Below, piece by piece: positions 7,592 to 15,574 of a DNA stretch of 64,000 bases; the stretch's first letter is position 1; every line of letters starts with the position of its first letter. This stretch comes from JAGPDB01 sp046331265 (lineage in GTDB: Bacteria > Actinomycetota > Acidimicrobiia > IMCC26256 > JAGPDB01), in assembly GCA_046331265.1 (NCBI GenBank), contig JAXLRE010000006.1, forward strand, positions 1 to 64,000, written 5' to 3'. Both the position numbers and the translations under genes were made by a program. Under the pieces are notes generated by a model. That model saw only the letters and a program-made list of their open reading frames with translations, did no database searches and was not told the DNA's origin.

Positions 7592-8779
7592 ATGTTTGGT
7601 AATTTTCTTATTGGATTGCGTGAAGGACTTGAAGCTTCACTCGTTGTTTCTTTACTTATTGCTTATCTAAAGCGAATTCATGACAATAAGGCTTTGAAGC
7701 CTTTATGGATTGGTGTTGGTCTTGCGATTGCTATGAGTATTGGGTTAGCGGCATTGCTTACTTTTACTTCAACTTCTCTTTTGCAAAGTTTTGAAAGTCG
7801 CGAAGCTTTTGGTGGGATTATGTCGCTCATTGCTGTCGGGTTTGTTACATGGATGATTTTTTGGATGAAAAAGATGGGTCGTCATCTTAAAGATTTACTG
7901 GAAGAAAAAATGCATGAAGCTGTTGTTGCAGGAACATTTGCAATTACTGCATGCGCATTTGTAAGTGTCAGTCGTGAAGGTGTTGAGACTTCTTTATTTT
8001 TCTGGTCTTCATTACAATCAACACGCGATAGCGTAGACAACAATTCTCTTGTTCCTCTTTGGGGTTTCTTGATTGGGATCACTGCTGCGGTCGCGATTTC
8101 GATTGCGCTATATAAGAAACTTCTAAAGATTAATTTAGGAAAGTTTTTTACAAGGACAGGATTGCTTTTAATCTTCGTTGCTGCAGGTATTGCTGCATAT
8201 GCATTTCATGATTTACAAGAAGCAGGAATTATCCCTGGTATTAATAATATTTCGTTTGATGCAACATCAGTATTAGATCCCAATTCAATTCATGGAGCAA
8301 TTTTTAGAGGGATCATTCCAATTTCACCACAACCAACATGGCTAGAAATAGCCATATTCTTAGCATATATAGGAGTAGTAATGTCGTTATACATTTCTAA
8401 AAGAAATCCACTATCAATTATTAAAAAAGCAGCGCCTGTTGCAACTTTAATAGTTGTTTCGGTCATAGCTTTATCAGCGTGCTCTTCCGAGAAAAAAGCT
8501 GAATCAACATTAGAAGTAACGTCAAACAAAAACTCATGTACATATGTTAAAGGTGATGCAAAAGCTGGAAATGTTGAATTAAAAGTTTCAAATAAAGATT
8601 CAAAAGTGACAGAAGTATATGTATTAAAGAACAATAAAATAGTAGATGAAATCGAAGATATCCCTTCTGGTCAAACCAGATCAGCTGTTATTACTTTCGA
8701 AGAAGGCAAATACACAATTAAATGTAAGCCAGGTATGAAAGGTGACGGAATTACAACTGACGTAGAAATTACAAAATAA
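7592..8779 (+). CDS. efeU: FTR1/EfeU-type iron permease fused to a C-terminal cupredoxin domain
   Basis: Residues 1-270 are an FTR1-family permease with seven predicted membrane helices and the two iron-translocation motifs REGLEA (near residue 10) and REGVET (near residue 130). After the last helix a basic segment leads to a lipoprotein-like signal with lipobox LSAC (Cys297). Residues 305-395 form an EfeO-type cupredoxin domain with cysteines (SCTY, IKCKPGM) and a PSGQT...EEGKYTIKC strand pair. In classical EfeUOB systems the cupredoxin belongs to the separate protein EfeO, and no efeO or efeB is seen here. MFGNFLIGLREGLEA is the normal family N-terminus, so the leaderless ATG is right. It is convergent with ideR. 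Confidence 0.87.
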   Translation: MFGNFLIGLREGLEASLVVSLLIAYLKRIHDNKALKPLWIGVGLAIAMSIGLAALLTFTSTSLLQSFESREAFGGIMSLIAVGFVTWMIFWMKKMGRHLKDLLEEKMHEAVVAGTFAITACAFVSVSREGVETSLFFWSSLQSTRDSVDNNSLVPLWGFLIGITAAVAISIALYKKLLKINLGKFFTRTGLLLIFVAAGIAAYAFHDLQEAGIIPGINNISFDATSVLDPNSIHGAIFRGIIPISPQPTWLEIAIFLAYIGVVMSLYISKRNPLSIIKKAAPVATLIVVSVIALSACSSEKKAESTLEVTSNKNSCTYVKGDAKAGNVELKVSNKDSKVTEVYVLKNNKIVDEIEDIPSGQTRSAVITFEEGKYTIKCKPGMKGDGITTDVEITK

Positions 8780-8782
8780 GTT

Positions 8783-9466
8783 TTAATTCAATTGTGCATA
8801 CATTGAACGAGCAATAGAAACAGGAATAACTATTTGGCTTCCTGTTTCTAACTCAACTTCAATATCACTTACAGATTTAGAAATAACTTTTGCGCTATGC
8901 CCAGGAAATAACTTATTATCCGAGACAAAATCTAAATACTCTGCATTAACCTCAATAGATTCACCAATTCTTCTAATAGTAAATTCTGTACCAGGTTTGA
9001 ATGTAGATAGTTGAGAAATCTTTTTTGATTGACTTATGTAGTCTTCACCATAAGTTCCATCTCTATTAGGAATAGGATTTCCATGAGGACAAGTCTGCGG
9101 ATCTTTTAAGATCCGCATTAGATTTTCTTCAACCTCATCAGAAATTACATGTTCCCACTTATCTGCTTCGTTGTGAGCTTTACTCCAGTCAAGACCAATA
9201 ATGTCTACAAGAAGTCTTTCTGCAATTCGATGTCTACGTACAACTGACACTGCACGCTCACGACCTTGCTTTGTTAGTGAAACAGAATTATTTGTAGATA
9301 CTTGTACAAGACCTTGCTTTTCCATTCTGTGAATATGTTCAGTAACAGATGGAGCAGAGATTCCAAGACGCTCAGCAATACGCGCACGTTTTATTTCAAT
9401 ACCTTCTTCTTCGACTTCGTAAATTGTAGCCAAATAGTGCTCGGTGGAATCGTGAAGATCTGCCAT
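8783..9466 (-). CDS. ideR: Iron-dependent DtxR/IdeR-family transcriptional regulator
   Basis: Residues 1-70 are the winged helix-turn-helix (RARIAERLGISAPSVTEHIHRMEKQGLV). Residues 71-140 are the dimerisation and metal-binding domain, with RRHRIAERLL, the EADKWEHVISDEVEE ligand helix and CPHGNPIP. Residues 150-227 form an SH3-like FeoA domain. This full three-domain layout is that of the iron-activated IdeR/DtxR repressor rather than short MntR. An iron box upstream of the adjacent permease supports iron sensing. Its own upstream region (9467-9509) shows no clear iron box. Confidence 0.9.
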   Translation of the reverse strand: MADLHDSTEHYLATIYEVEEEGIEIKRARIAERLGISAPSVTEHIHRMEKQGLVQVSTNNSVSLTKQGRERAVSVVRRHRIAERLLVDIIGLDWSKAHNEADKWEHVISDEVEENLMRILKDPQTCPHGNPIPNRDGTYGEDYISQSKKISQLSTFKPGTEFTIRRIGESIEVNAEYLDFVSDNKLFPGHSAKVISKSVSDIEVELETGSQIVIPVSIARSMYAQLN

Positions 9467-9509
9467 GCAATTAAGTATAGGTTTTAAATGTAATAAAATC
9501 GAAAAATTA

Positions 9510-10136
9510 CTACCGATCTATTGTGTTTCCAAATCCTCTTGAGACTGACTGTATTGTTTTTTCTAATATTTCGCCGCTATTTGGAGGATTCAAAATCGTT
9601 ATTCCACTTGAATTTGGGTGTTCGAAAACACACCCACGAAAGCATTTTCTATCTCCAATACAACTATTTAAGAATGTGGTTAGTTCAGAACATCGAATTT
9701 TGAACTCAAAGCTACCCGGGGCAACAACACGCTCGCTTGATCCCAAAGGATCGTACACTAACTCATCTAAAGTCCCGTCTTCTGTAAATCTAAATGAATA
9801 ATTAGCTGCTAAAAAACCTTGTACTCCATACATCAACATTATTTCATCTAAATGAAAACCATCACTATTTTGAATAGAGACACGTGCATGGGTAGGAGGC
9901 ATTTCATCTGGCTTTACCGCTGGAAGCTCTCGTGTTACTGGAATATCAGGATTAGGCTCAGGCGCGTTAGGAGGGATAAAAGACACTCCTTGTTCTTTTA
10001 TTTTCTTGCGTAAACTGTCAATTTTTTTAGTATGAGGTACTCTTCCACTAAAGGTCGTTACGTTTTCGTTGTTTATTTGGTAGCCGTAAGTAATTTGAGG
10101 AAATTGCGGGTCATTTTTCGCAGTTTCAAAATCCAT
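9510..10136 (-). CDS. Uncharacterised protein with a C-terminal cysteine cluster
   Basis: I recognise no family. The 208-residue protein is soluble with no signal peptide or membrane helix. Residues 45-90 are Pro-rich (PPNAPEPNPDIP, LPAVKPDEMPP) and probably a linker. The C-terminal half contains cysteines spaced as C-x5-C-x3-C (CIGDRKCFRGCVFEH) with a further Cys about 14 residues earlier, which could bind a metal. The gene lies between ideR and the groL promoter and runs opposite to groL. Confidence 0.55.
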   Translation of the reverse strand: MDFETAKNDPQFPQITYGYQINNENVTTFSGRVPHTKKIDSLRKKIKEQGVSFIPPNAPEPNPDIPVTRELPAVKPDEMPPTHARVSIQNSDGFHLDEIMLMYGVQGFLAANYSFRFTEDGTLDELVYDPLGSSERVVAPGSFEFKIRCSELTTFLNSCIGDRKCFRGCVFEHPNSSGITILNPPNSGEILEKTIQSVSRGFGNTIDR

Positions 10137-10183
10137 AGGTGTTCTTCGACAACTATTTGCTTAGAACTGAGGATATTTGGCAG

Positions 10184-10218
10184 ACTATTAGCACTCTCAT
10201 AGGTAGAGTGCTAATAGT
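10184..10218 (+). promoter_or_regulatory. CIRCE operator upstream of groL (HrcA site)
   Basis: The core TTAGCACTC-N9-GAGTGCTAA (10188-10214) matches the CIRCE consensus perfectly, and the palindrome extends to 13-base arms. CIRCE is bound by the heat-shock repressor HrcA. It lies 40 bases before the groL ATG, so groL is expected to be induced by heat or unfolded protein. No hrcA gene is in this window. Confidence 0.95.
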
Positions 10219-10257
10219 AAATAGGCCTAAATTCACAGATGTGAATAAGGAGAAAAA

Positions 10258-11895
10258 ATGGCAAAATTAATTTCATTTGATCGCGAAGCGCGTCAAAAAT
10301 TAGAGCAAGGTATGAACAAACTTGCTGACGCAGTACGCGTAACACTTGGCCCTAAAGGCCGTAACGTTGTTCTAGATAAAAAATGGGGTGCACCAACAAT
10401 TACTAATGATGGTGTTTCCATTGCAAAAGAGATCGAATTAGAAGATCCAGTAGAAAATATCGGTGCAAATCTTGTAAAAGAAGTTGCAAAGAAAACAGAC
10501 GATGTAGCTGGTGACGGTACAACAACTGCAACAGTTCTTGCATGGTCAATGGTTCGCGAAGGTCTTCGAAACTTAGAAGCTGGCGCTAACCCAATGGTAT
10601 TAAAGCGCGGTATTGAAAAAGCTGTTGAAGTAGCAGTTGAATCTATTAAATCGCTATCTCAAAAAGTTGATACTAACCCTGAGCAAATCGCAAATGTTGC
10701 AGCAATCTCTGCAGCTAACGAAGAAATCGGTGCACAAATCGCTGAAGCTCTTGCAAAGGTTGGTAAAGACGGAGTTATCACAGTTGAAGAGTCACAAACA
10801 TTTGGCTTGGAACTTGATCTTGTAGAAGGTATGCGTTTCGACAAAGGTTATATTTCTCCTTACTTTGTTACAGATTCAGACCGTATGGAAGTTGTTTTAG
10901 ATGACCCATACATTCTTTATGCTCCAACAAAAATTTCAGCAGTTAAAGACATGCTTCCTGTACTTGAAAAAGTTATGCAATCAGGACGACCATTAGCTAT
11001 CATCGCTGAAGACATTGAAGGCGAAGCATTAGCGACTTTGGTTGTTAACAAGATTCGTGGTACTTTCAAGTCTGTTGCAATCAAAGCTCCAGGTTTTGGT
11101 GAACGTCGTAAAGCGATGCTTGAAGACATGGCTATATTAACTGGCGGACAAGTTATTGCTGAAGAAGTTGGTCTAAAGCTTGAAACAGCTGGTCTAGAAC
11201 TTCTTGGTACTGCACGTAAAGTTGTTGTTACAAAAGATGAGACAACAATTGTTGAAGGTGCAGGCGACAAAGATGCAGTTGCTGGTCGTATCCAACAAAT
11301 TCGTAACGAAATTGATTCAACAGATTCAGATTACGATAAAGAAAAACTTCAAGAACGTTTAGCAAAACTTTCTGGCGGAGTTGCAATCATTAAGGTTGGT
11401 GCAGCTACTGAAGTTGAGTTGAAAGAAAAGAAGCACCGTATTGAAGATGCTGTGCAAACAACTAAAGCTGCTGTAGAAGAAGGCGTAGTGCCTGGTGGTG
11501 GATTAACACTTCTTCGTTCACAAGCTAAAGTTGCTGAACTTGCTGAAACTCTTCATGGTGACGAAGCAACAGGTGCTCGTTTAGTTGCTAAAGCGCTAGA
11601 AGAACCGATTGCTCAAATTGCACGTAATGCTGGTCTAGAAGGTGGCGTTATTGTTGAGAAAGTTAGGTCTCTAAAAGATTCTGATGGACTTAATGCTGCT
11701 ACTGGTGAATACGAAGACCTTATGAAGGCTGGTGTCATTGACGCTGCTAAGGTAACTCGTTCAGCATTGCAAAATGCTGCATCAATTGCTGCGTTGTTCT
11801 TAACAACAGAAGCAGTTATTGCAGATAAACCAGAGCCAGCTGCTCCAATGCCTGGTGCTGGTGACATGGGTGGCATGGGAGGAATGGACTTCTAG
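10258..11895 (+). CDS. groL: Chaperonin GroEL
   Basis: This is the 60-kDa ATP-dependent chaperonin, 545 residues, full length. It shows LGPKGRNVVLDK, the ATP-site GDGTTTATVLA, the GGG near residue 415 (VVPGGGLTLL) and the Gly-Met C-terminal tail ending GGMGGMDF that lines the folding chamber. A GGAG ribosome site precedes the ATG. groS is not adjacent, so groL stands alone under a CIRCE and ends at a strong terminator. Many actinobacteria have a second groEL elsewhere. This copy keeps the Gly-Met tail, as a general chaperone would. Confidence 0.97.
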   Translation: MAKLISFDREARQKLEQGMNKLADAVRVTLGPKGRNVVLDKKWGAPTITNDGVSIAKEIELEDPVENIGANLVKEVAKKTDDVAGDGTTTATVLAWSMVREGLRNLEAGANPMVLKRGIEKAVEVAVESIKSLSQKVDTNPEQIANVAAISAANEEIGAQIAEALAKVGKDGVITVEESQTFGLELDLVEGMRFDKGYISPYFVTDSDRMEVVLDDPYILYAPTKISAVKDMLPVLEKVMQSGRPLAIIAEDIEGEALATLVVNKIRGTFKSVAIKAPGFGERRKAMLEDMAILTGGQVIAEEVGLKLETAGLELLGTARKVVVTKDETTIVEGAGDKDAVAGRIQQIRNEIDSTDSDYDKEKLQERLAKLSGGVAIIKVGAATEVELKEKKHRIEDAVQTTKAAVEEGVVPGGGLTLLRSQAKVAELAETLHGDEATGARLVAKALEEPIAQIARNAGLEGGVIVEKVRSLKDSDGLNAATGEYEDLMKAGVIDAAKVTRSALQNAASIAALFLTTEAVIADKPEPAAPMPGAGDMGGMGGMDF

Positions 11896-11919
11896 TCTTT
11901 TCTAACAATGAAAGCACTT

Positions 11920-11953
11920 ACGGCCAGGTCCTAAAACGACCTGGCCGTTTTAA
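11920..11953 (+). terminator. Rho-independent terminator of groL
   Basis: An 11-base stem ACGGCCAGGTC / GACCTGGCCGT with loop CTAAAAC is followed by a T-rich stretch (TTTTAATTT). It begins 25 bases after the groL stop and ends about a dozen bases before hemQ. Confidence 0.9.
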
Positions 11954-11964
11954 TTTGGAGAAAT

Positions 11965-12729
11965 ATGGAAACATCTATTACCCCTCAAAATGAAACAGGA
12001 TTATATGTTTCACATCTAATGGTCAGTCTTCCTTCGAATGCTGATGAACGAAAAAACTGTTTAAGTGAAATCGAAAATATAAAAACTGATGCAGAGTTAA
12101 AGGGTATACAGTTTTTTATCGCTCAAACATTTGGCCATGAATCAGATGCAATTGCTATGGCACTTGCTCAAAATTCAGATGAACTTTTAGGTATTGAAAC
12201 AAAGATTAAAGCCAGCGGCGCAATAGTTGTTGATAGTTTCTTATCTATTTGTGAAACGTCTGAATATGCGACTACAAAAGAACAAGAACAAGCTCGCATC
12301 GATACTCTAGACGAAACGCAAGAAGCCAAAGACAAAATGATGTCAGACTGGTCTGATCGTATGGAGATATATAAGAAGCATAAATTATTTCCTAATCTTC
12401 CACCAACCAATATGAGCTATTTTTGTTTTTATCCAATGTCAAAAAAACGCGAAGGCGAAAACAACTGGTACATGCTTTCTTTTGAAGAACGTGCAAAGTA
12501 TATGCAAGCACACGGTGCATTAGGTCGTAAATATTCTGGCAAAGTTATTCAACTTATAACTGGTGCAACAGGGTTAAGCGATTTCGAATGGGGAGTATGT
12601 TTATTCGCTAAAAATTTAAATGATATAAAAGATATTGTTTATGAAATGAGATTTGATAAAGCGAGTGCTTTGTACGGAGAGTTTGGACATTTCACAATCG
12701 GAAAAATAACAGAACCAAATAATCTATAA
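11965..12729 (+). CDS. hemQ: Coproheme decarboxylase HemQ/ChdC (chlorite dismutase family)
   Basis: HemQ performs the last step of the coproporphyrin-dependent heme pathway used by Gram-positives, decarboxylating coproheme III to heme b. The catalytic Tyr lies in YPMSKKR (Tyr156) and the proximal heme His in the AHGALGRKY stretch (His183). The C-terminus VIQLITGATGLSDFEWGVCLFA...YEMRFDKASALYGEFG is the family signature. The chlorite dismutase active-site Arg environment is absent, which favours HemQ. A GGAGAAAT ribosome site precedes the ATG. The stop overlaps the convergent gene by 6 bases. Confidence 0.92.
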   Translation: METSITPQNETGLYVSHLMVSLPSNADERKNCLSEIENIKTDAELKGIQFFIAQTFGHESDAIAMALAQNSDELLGIETKIKASGAIVVDSFLSICETSEYATTKEQEQARIDTLDETQEAKDKMMSDWSDRMEIYKKHKLFPNLPPTNMSYFCFYPMSKKREGENNWYMLSFEERAKYMQAHGALGRKYSGKVIQLITGATGLSDFEWGVCLFAKNLNDIKDIVYEMRFDKASALYGEFGHFTIGKITEPNNL

Positions 12730-13146
12730 ATTGTTGTTGATTTGCTCTAACAATAGTTTTACGATTGAAACTTGTCCTCCAGTATGTTCGTATGCATCAC
12801 CAATTTCGTCGTGATTAACATTACCTATTGCATCGACTTCTAAATTTATTTTCTCATTAATGTATTGTTTCAATTCATTAATATCGACTTCGTCTTCATC
12901 ACAAGGAAAAATTTCTAACCCTTCCCAGTAATGTTCAGAATCAATTTGGCCTTCCAAAGCAAGATCAAGAAGGTCTTCTGGCCTCGATGCTTCTGGCATA
13001 CTAAAAGAAGTAACAGGATGTAAGCGCCATTCAATACGGGCATTATTGAGTTCACTAAACCAAGTATGTGAGCCATTCCAGTATGAGTCTGTTGGATCCC
13101 CTAGCTTTTGGATGAGCTGTTTAGGCAGTTCAGGGTTATTTTTCAC
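12724..13146 (-). CDS. Uncharacterised acidic cytoplasmic protein
   Basis: I recognise no family. The protein is acidic (FPCDEDEVDINELKQYI, VNHDEIGDAYEH) and ends in a helix. The open frame extends to an ATG at 13227, but that segment carries a TTGGAA-N17-TATAAT promoter for the divergent gene, so I favour a downstream start, tentatively the GTG at 13146. The extended form would have a signal-like hydrophobic N-terminus (SIILCFVAFSNTVLSAV) that I regard as accidental. The start is uncertain. Confidence 0.5.
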   Translation of the reverse strand: MKNNPELPKQLIQKLGDPTDSYWNGSHTWFSELNNARIEWRLHPVTSFSMPEASRPEDLLDLALEGQIDSEHYWEGLEIFPCDEDEVDINELKQYINEKINLEVDAIGNVNHDEIGDAYEHTGGQVSIVKLLLEQINNNL

Positions 13147-13171
13147 TGTTATTACTGCTGAAAGCACTGTA

Positions 13172-13200
13172 TTGGAAAAAGCCACGAAACATAGTATAAT
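13172..13200 (+). promoter_or_regulatory. Sigma-70-type promoter TTGGAA-N17-TATAAT
   Basis: A -35 box TTGGAA (13172-13177) and a perfect -10 box TATAAT (13195-13200) are separated by 17 bases and point to the gene starting at 13239, whose ATG has an AAAGGA ribosome site. It is the best two-box promoter I found in the window. Confidence 0.7.
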
Positions 13201-13238
13201 GGACAAATCGCTTTTACGTCGTGTCAAAGGAATGATTA

Positions 13239-14141
13239 ATGGAACGTCGGCAATCTAATAAACCTCATGGGCAGTATTTTTCACGTAAAGGTGAAGGTCC
13301 TTCAGACATTGGACTATTAACACCTGCCGATGGCGATCATGTTGTAGTCCTTGTTAGATATACCGATGGTAAACGAGATGTTGTCGACCTTTTATTAGAC
13401 GATGCTCTTGATTTCGGAAACTTTAAGCATTTTAACAAGTTTGAATTTCCCATCGCAGGAAATTCTGCTCCTAGAGAAATTGTTGAAATGATGGGTCACG
13501 TAATGGAGTTAACTTTAGTTTCACCAATTTATGATTTAACTAAAGAACCAAAATGGGCTGCAGCATCTCCAAAAGGAAAACCTGTTGTTCGTTTGGGGCG
13601 CTGGAATGTTCAAGTAAATGATCCAGCAGAATTTACACCCGCTTTCATTTCTTTATTGAATTCTTTGTCGGAAGAAGTAGCTCAGGGAAGTTTCACTCGC
13701 TATGGTTTTCAAGAACACGGTGGCGTAATGGCATTGCCTTTAATAGTTGTAGAAGTCCCTAACTTTAGAGAAGATGTTATACCAGCAATTACTTCCCGGC
13801 TTGAATCTGTTGATGGTTCACAAGGACGTACGATTGTTCTAGATACTAGAAGTTTTGATCGCGAGCATTTAATTGAAATGTATGCGCAGGTATTTAGTGA
13901 AGATGAAGTAGCGAAACTAGCTAAAAACAAGAACTTGACCAAATTAATTGAGGAATATGGTGGTTCTGCAGAGTTTGCTACTCGAATTTATAAAACTGCT
14001 TCCAGAAACTTAGGTGCTGATGGTAAGTCAGTAAAGTCCTTTGATGAAATTTTTGGAGAGGTCGAACCTCAATTCGGACATGTAGCTGATGTTGTTAAAG
14101 CTACAAGAGGATCAGCTGCACCTGATATTGCAGACCGGTAG
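13239..14141 (+). CDS. Uncharacterised conserved-looking cytoplasmic protein
   Basis: I recognise no family. It has 300 residues, no signal peptide and no membrane helix. The N-terminal half is beta-rich (DGDHVVVLVRYTDGKRDVVDLLLDD; MELTLVSPIYDL; KPVVRLGRWNVQV). The C-terminal half looks helical (HLIEMYAQVFSEDEVAKLAKNKNLTKLIEEYG) and ends in a flexible SAAPDIADR tail. Strong promoter and ribosome-site signals and a clean frame support a real gene. The M20 peptidase gene follows after 29 bases in the same direction. Confidence 0.65.
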   Translation: MERRQSNKPHGQYFSRKGEGPSDIGLLTPADGDHVVVLVRYTDGKRDVVDLLLDDALDFGNFKHFNKFEFPIAGNSAPREIVEMMGHVMELTLVSPIYDLTKEPKWAAASPKGKPVVRLGRWNVQVNDPAEFTPAFISLLNSLSEEVAQGSFTRYGFQEHGGVMALPLIVVEVPNFREDVIPAITSRLESVDGSQGRTIVLDTRSFDREHLIEMYAQVFSEDEVAKLAKNKNLTKLIEEYGGSAEFATRIYKTASRNLGADGKSVKSFDEIFGEVEPQFGHVADVVKATRGSAAPDIADR

Positions 14142-14170
14142 AGTGTTGATTTTCTACTAAGGTAAAAGCA

Positions 14171-15502
14171 ATGTCAAATGCTACTGCCGAATTAGTTCAA
14201 CAATTAATTCAAAACAAATGTGTAAACGATGGTTCTGTTGATTCAGGTTTTGAAACTCGCAATGCAGAAGTTATCGAAACATTATTTTCTGGCTCAAAAC
14301 TTGAAGTAGCAAAATTTGAATCTGTTCCTGGTCGTGCCAGTCTTGTCGTTCGAATGCGCGGACGGGAACCAAATGCACCAAAGTTATTATTACAGGGACA
14401 TACAGATGTAGTACCAGCTAATGCGCAAGATTGGAGCCATGATCCTTTTGGCGGTGACATATCTAATGGTTATGTCCATGGCCGAGGTGCTGTTGATATG
14501 TTTAACATTACTGCTTCAATGGCAATCGCTATGTCTGATCTTGAAAGAGAAGGTTTTGTTCCAAAAGGTGATGTTATTTTCGCGGCTGTTGCAGATGAAG
14601 AAGCTGGTGGTGTTTTAGGTGCTGAATACTTAGTAGAAAATTATTGGGATCTTGTACAAGCGGATTATGTTCTTAGCGAATCTGGTGGAACGCATATGCC
14701 TGTTAATGGTGAAGTATTTTTGCCTGTAGTTATAGGCGAAAAAGGTGTTCATTGGGTAACAATAGAAATTGAGGGAACTCCTTCTCACGGTTCAAAACCA
14801 TATGGTGCAGATAACTCAAATTTAAAAGCTGTAGATATTATTCAAAGGTTTATAAGTTATAGACCACCTGTAAAGTTTGTTAACGGCTGGCAAACATTTC
14901 TTGAAGCTCTTGGAATAAACCATGATCTTGTAACTCGTCTATCTGACGAACATGAAGTAGATCATGCTCTAGAAGAAGTAGAGCAACCATTAGCATCTGT
15001 TTTGCATTCTTGTTCACACCAAACATTTTCACCGAACATAATTCAAGGTGGTGTAAAAGTTAATACTGTTGCCGATAAAACCACAATACAAATTGATATA
15101 CGTTCACTTCCAGGAACAACAATTGAACAAGTAGCTGCGATGATTAATGAGATATTGGGCCCATATTTAGAGCAAGTAAAAATTTCGTATTCACAAAATG
15201 AAGAAAGCACAATATCTGCGACTAATACGCCACTATGGCATGCCCTTCAAGACGTAAGTTCTTCAATATTTCCTGGAGCTAAATTGCTTGAAACCGTCTC
15301 TACTTTCGGAACAGATTCACGTTTTTGGAGACGTAACGGAGCCGTAGCCTATGGTGCAGCTCTTTTTGATCCTACAGATACTGATTATGCAGGTCATTTA
15401 CAAATGTTTCATGGTCGCGATGAGAAAGTCGGAGTTAAATCATTGCAACATACAACAGATTTATATAAAGGAATAGTTAGATCGCTTGGTGACTATACCT
15501 AG
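14171..15502 (+). CDS. M20-family metallopeptidase (ArgE/DapE/carboxypeptidase G2 type)
   Basis: This zinc-dependent aminoacyl hydrolase has the family metal ligands and catalytic residues. They are GHTDVVPA (ligand His and catalytic-support Asp), HGRGAVDM (bridging Asp), ADEEAGG (catalytic Glu and ligand Glu) and a late FHGRDEKV histidine. The lid domain lies between about 190 and 320 (GTPSHGSKPYGADN). At 443 residues it matches actinobacterial M20/M25/M40 dipeptidases. The substrate (dipeptide, N-acyl amino acid or DapE substrate) is not determinable. A copy of the 52-bp repeat starts 8 bases after the stop. Confidence 0.85.
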   Translation: MSNATAELVQQLIQNKCVNDGSVDSGFETRNAEVIETLFSGSKLEVAKFESVPGRASLVVRMRGREPNAPKLLLQGHTDVVPANAQDWSHDPFGGDISNGYVHGRGAVDMFNITASMAIAMSDLEREGFVPKGDVIFAAVADEEAGGVLGAEYLVENYWDLVQADYVLSESGGTHMPVNGEVFLPVVIGEKGVHWVTIEIEGTPSHGSKPYGADNSNLKAVDIIQRFISYRPPVKFVNGWQTFLEALGINHDLVTRLSDEHEVDHALEEVEQPLASVLHSCSHQTFSPNIIQGGVKVNTVADKTTIQIDIRSLPGTTIEQVAAMINEILGPYLEQVKISYSQNEESTISATNTPLWHALQDVSSSIFPGAKLLETVSTFGTDSRFWRRNGAVAYGAALFDPTDTDYAGHLQMFHGRDEKVGVKSLQHTTDLYKGIVRSLGDYT

Positions 15503-15509
15503 CCTTTTG

Positions 15510-15561
15510 CGGTGTTGGGGGGATTTTTTAATGAATTTCGATAGAAAATCGACCCAACACG
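15510..15561 (+). repeat. 52-bp dispersed repeat with inverted ends, copy A
   Basis: It begins CGGTGTTGGGGGG and ends ATCGACCCAACACG. The ends form an 8-base inverted repeat GTGTTGGG/CCCAACAC around an AT-rich middle. A second copy lies in opposite orientation at 54935-54987, sharing the first 13 and the last 21 bases exactly. Both copies begin at, or inside, the 3' end of a gene, with the G-run on the side of that gene. Here it separates two convergent genes. Confidence 0.8.
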
Positions 15562-15574
15562 AATAACGAGAAGA

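Noticed and set aside
9096..9117. Perfect palindrome with 10-base arms (TGCGGATCTT/AAGATCCGCA) inside ideR
   Set aside because: It is wholly within well-conserved coding sequence. One such repeat with a short spacer is expected by chance in an AT-rich 64-kb window.
13147..13227. Signal-peptide-like N-terminus of the gene ending at 12724
   Set aside because: A two-box promoter for the divergent gene lies inside this stretch, so it is probably non-coding upstream sequence.
15510..15561. The 52-bp repeat as an integron attC site
   Set aside because: attC sites begin with RYYYAAC and end with GTTRRRY. This element has the opposite polarity (GTTGGG first, CCCAAC last), there is no integrase, and the copies are 39 kb apart.
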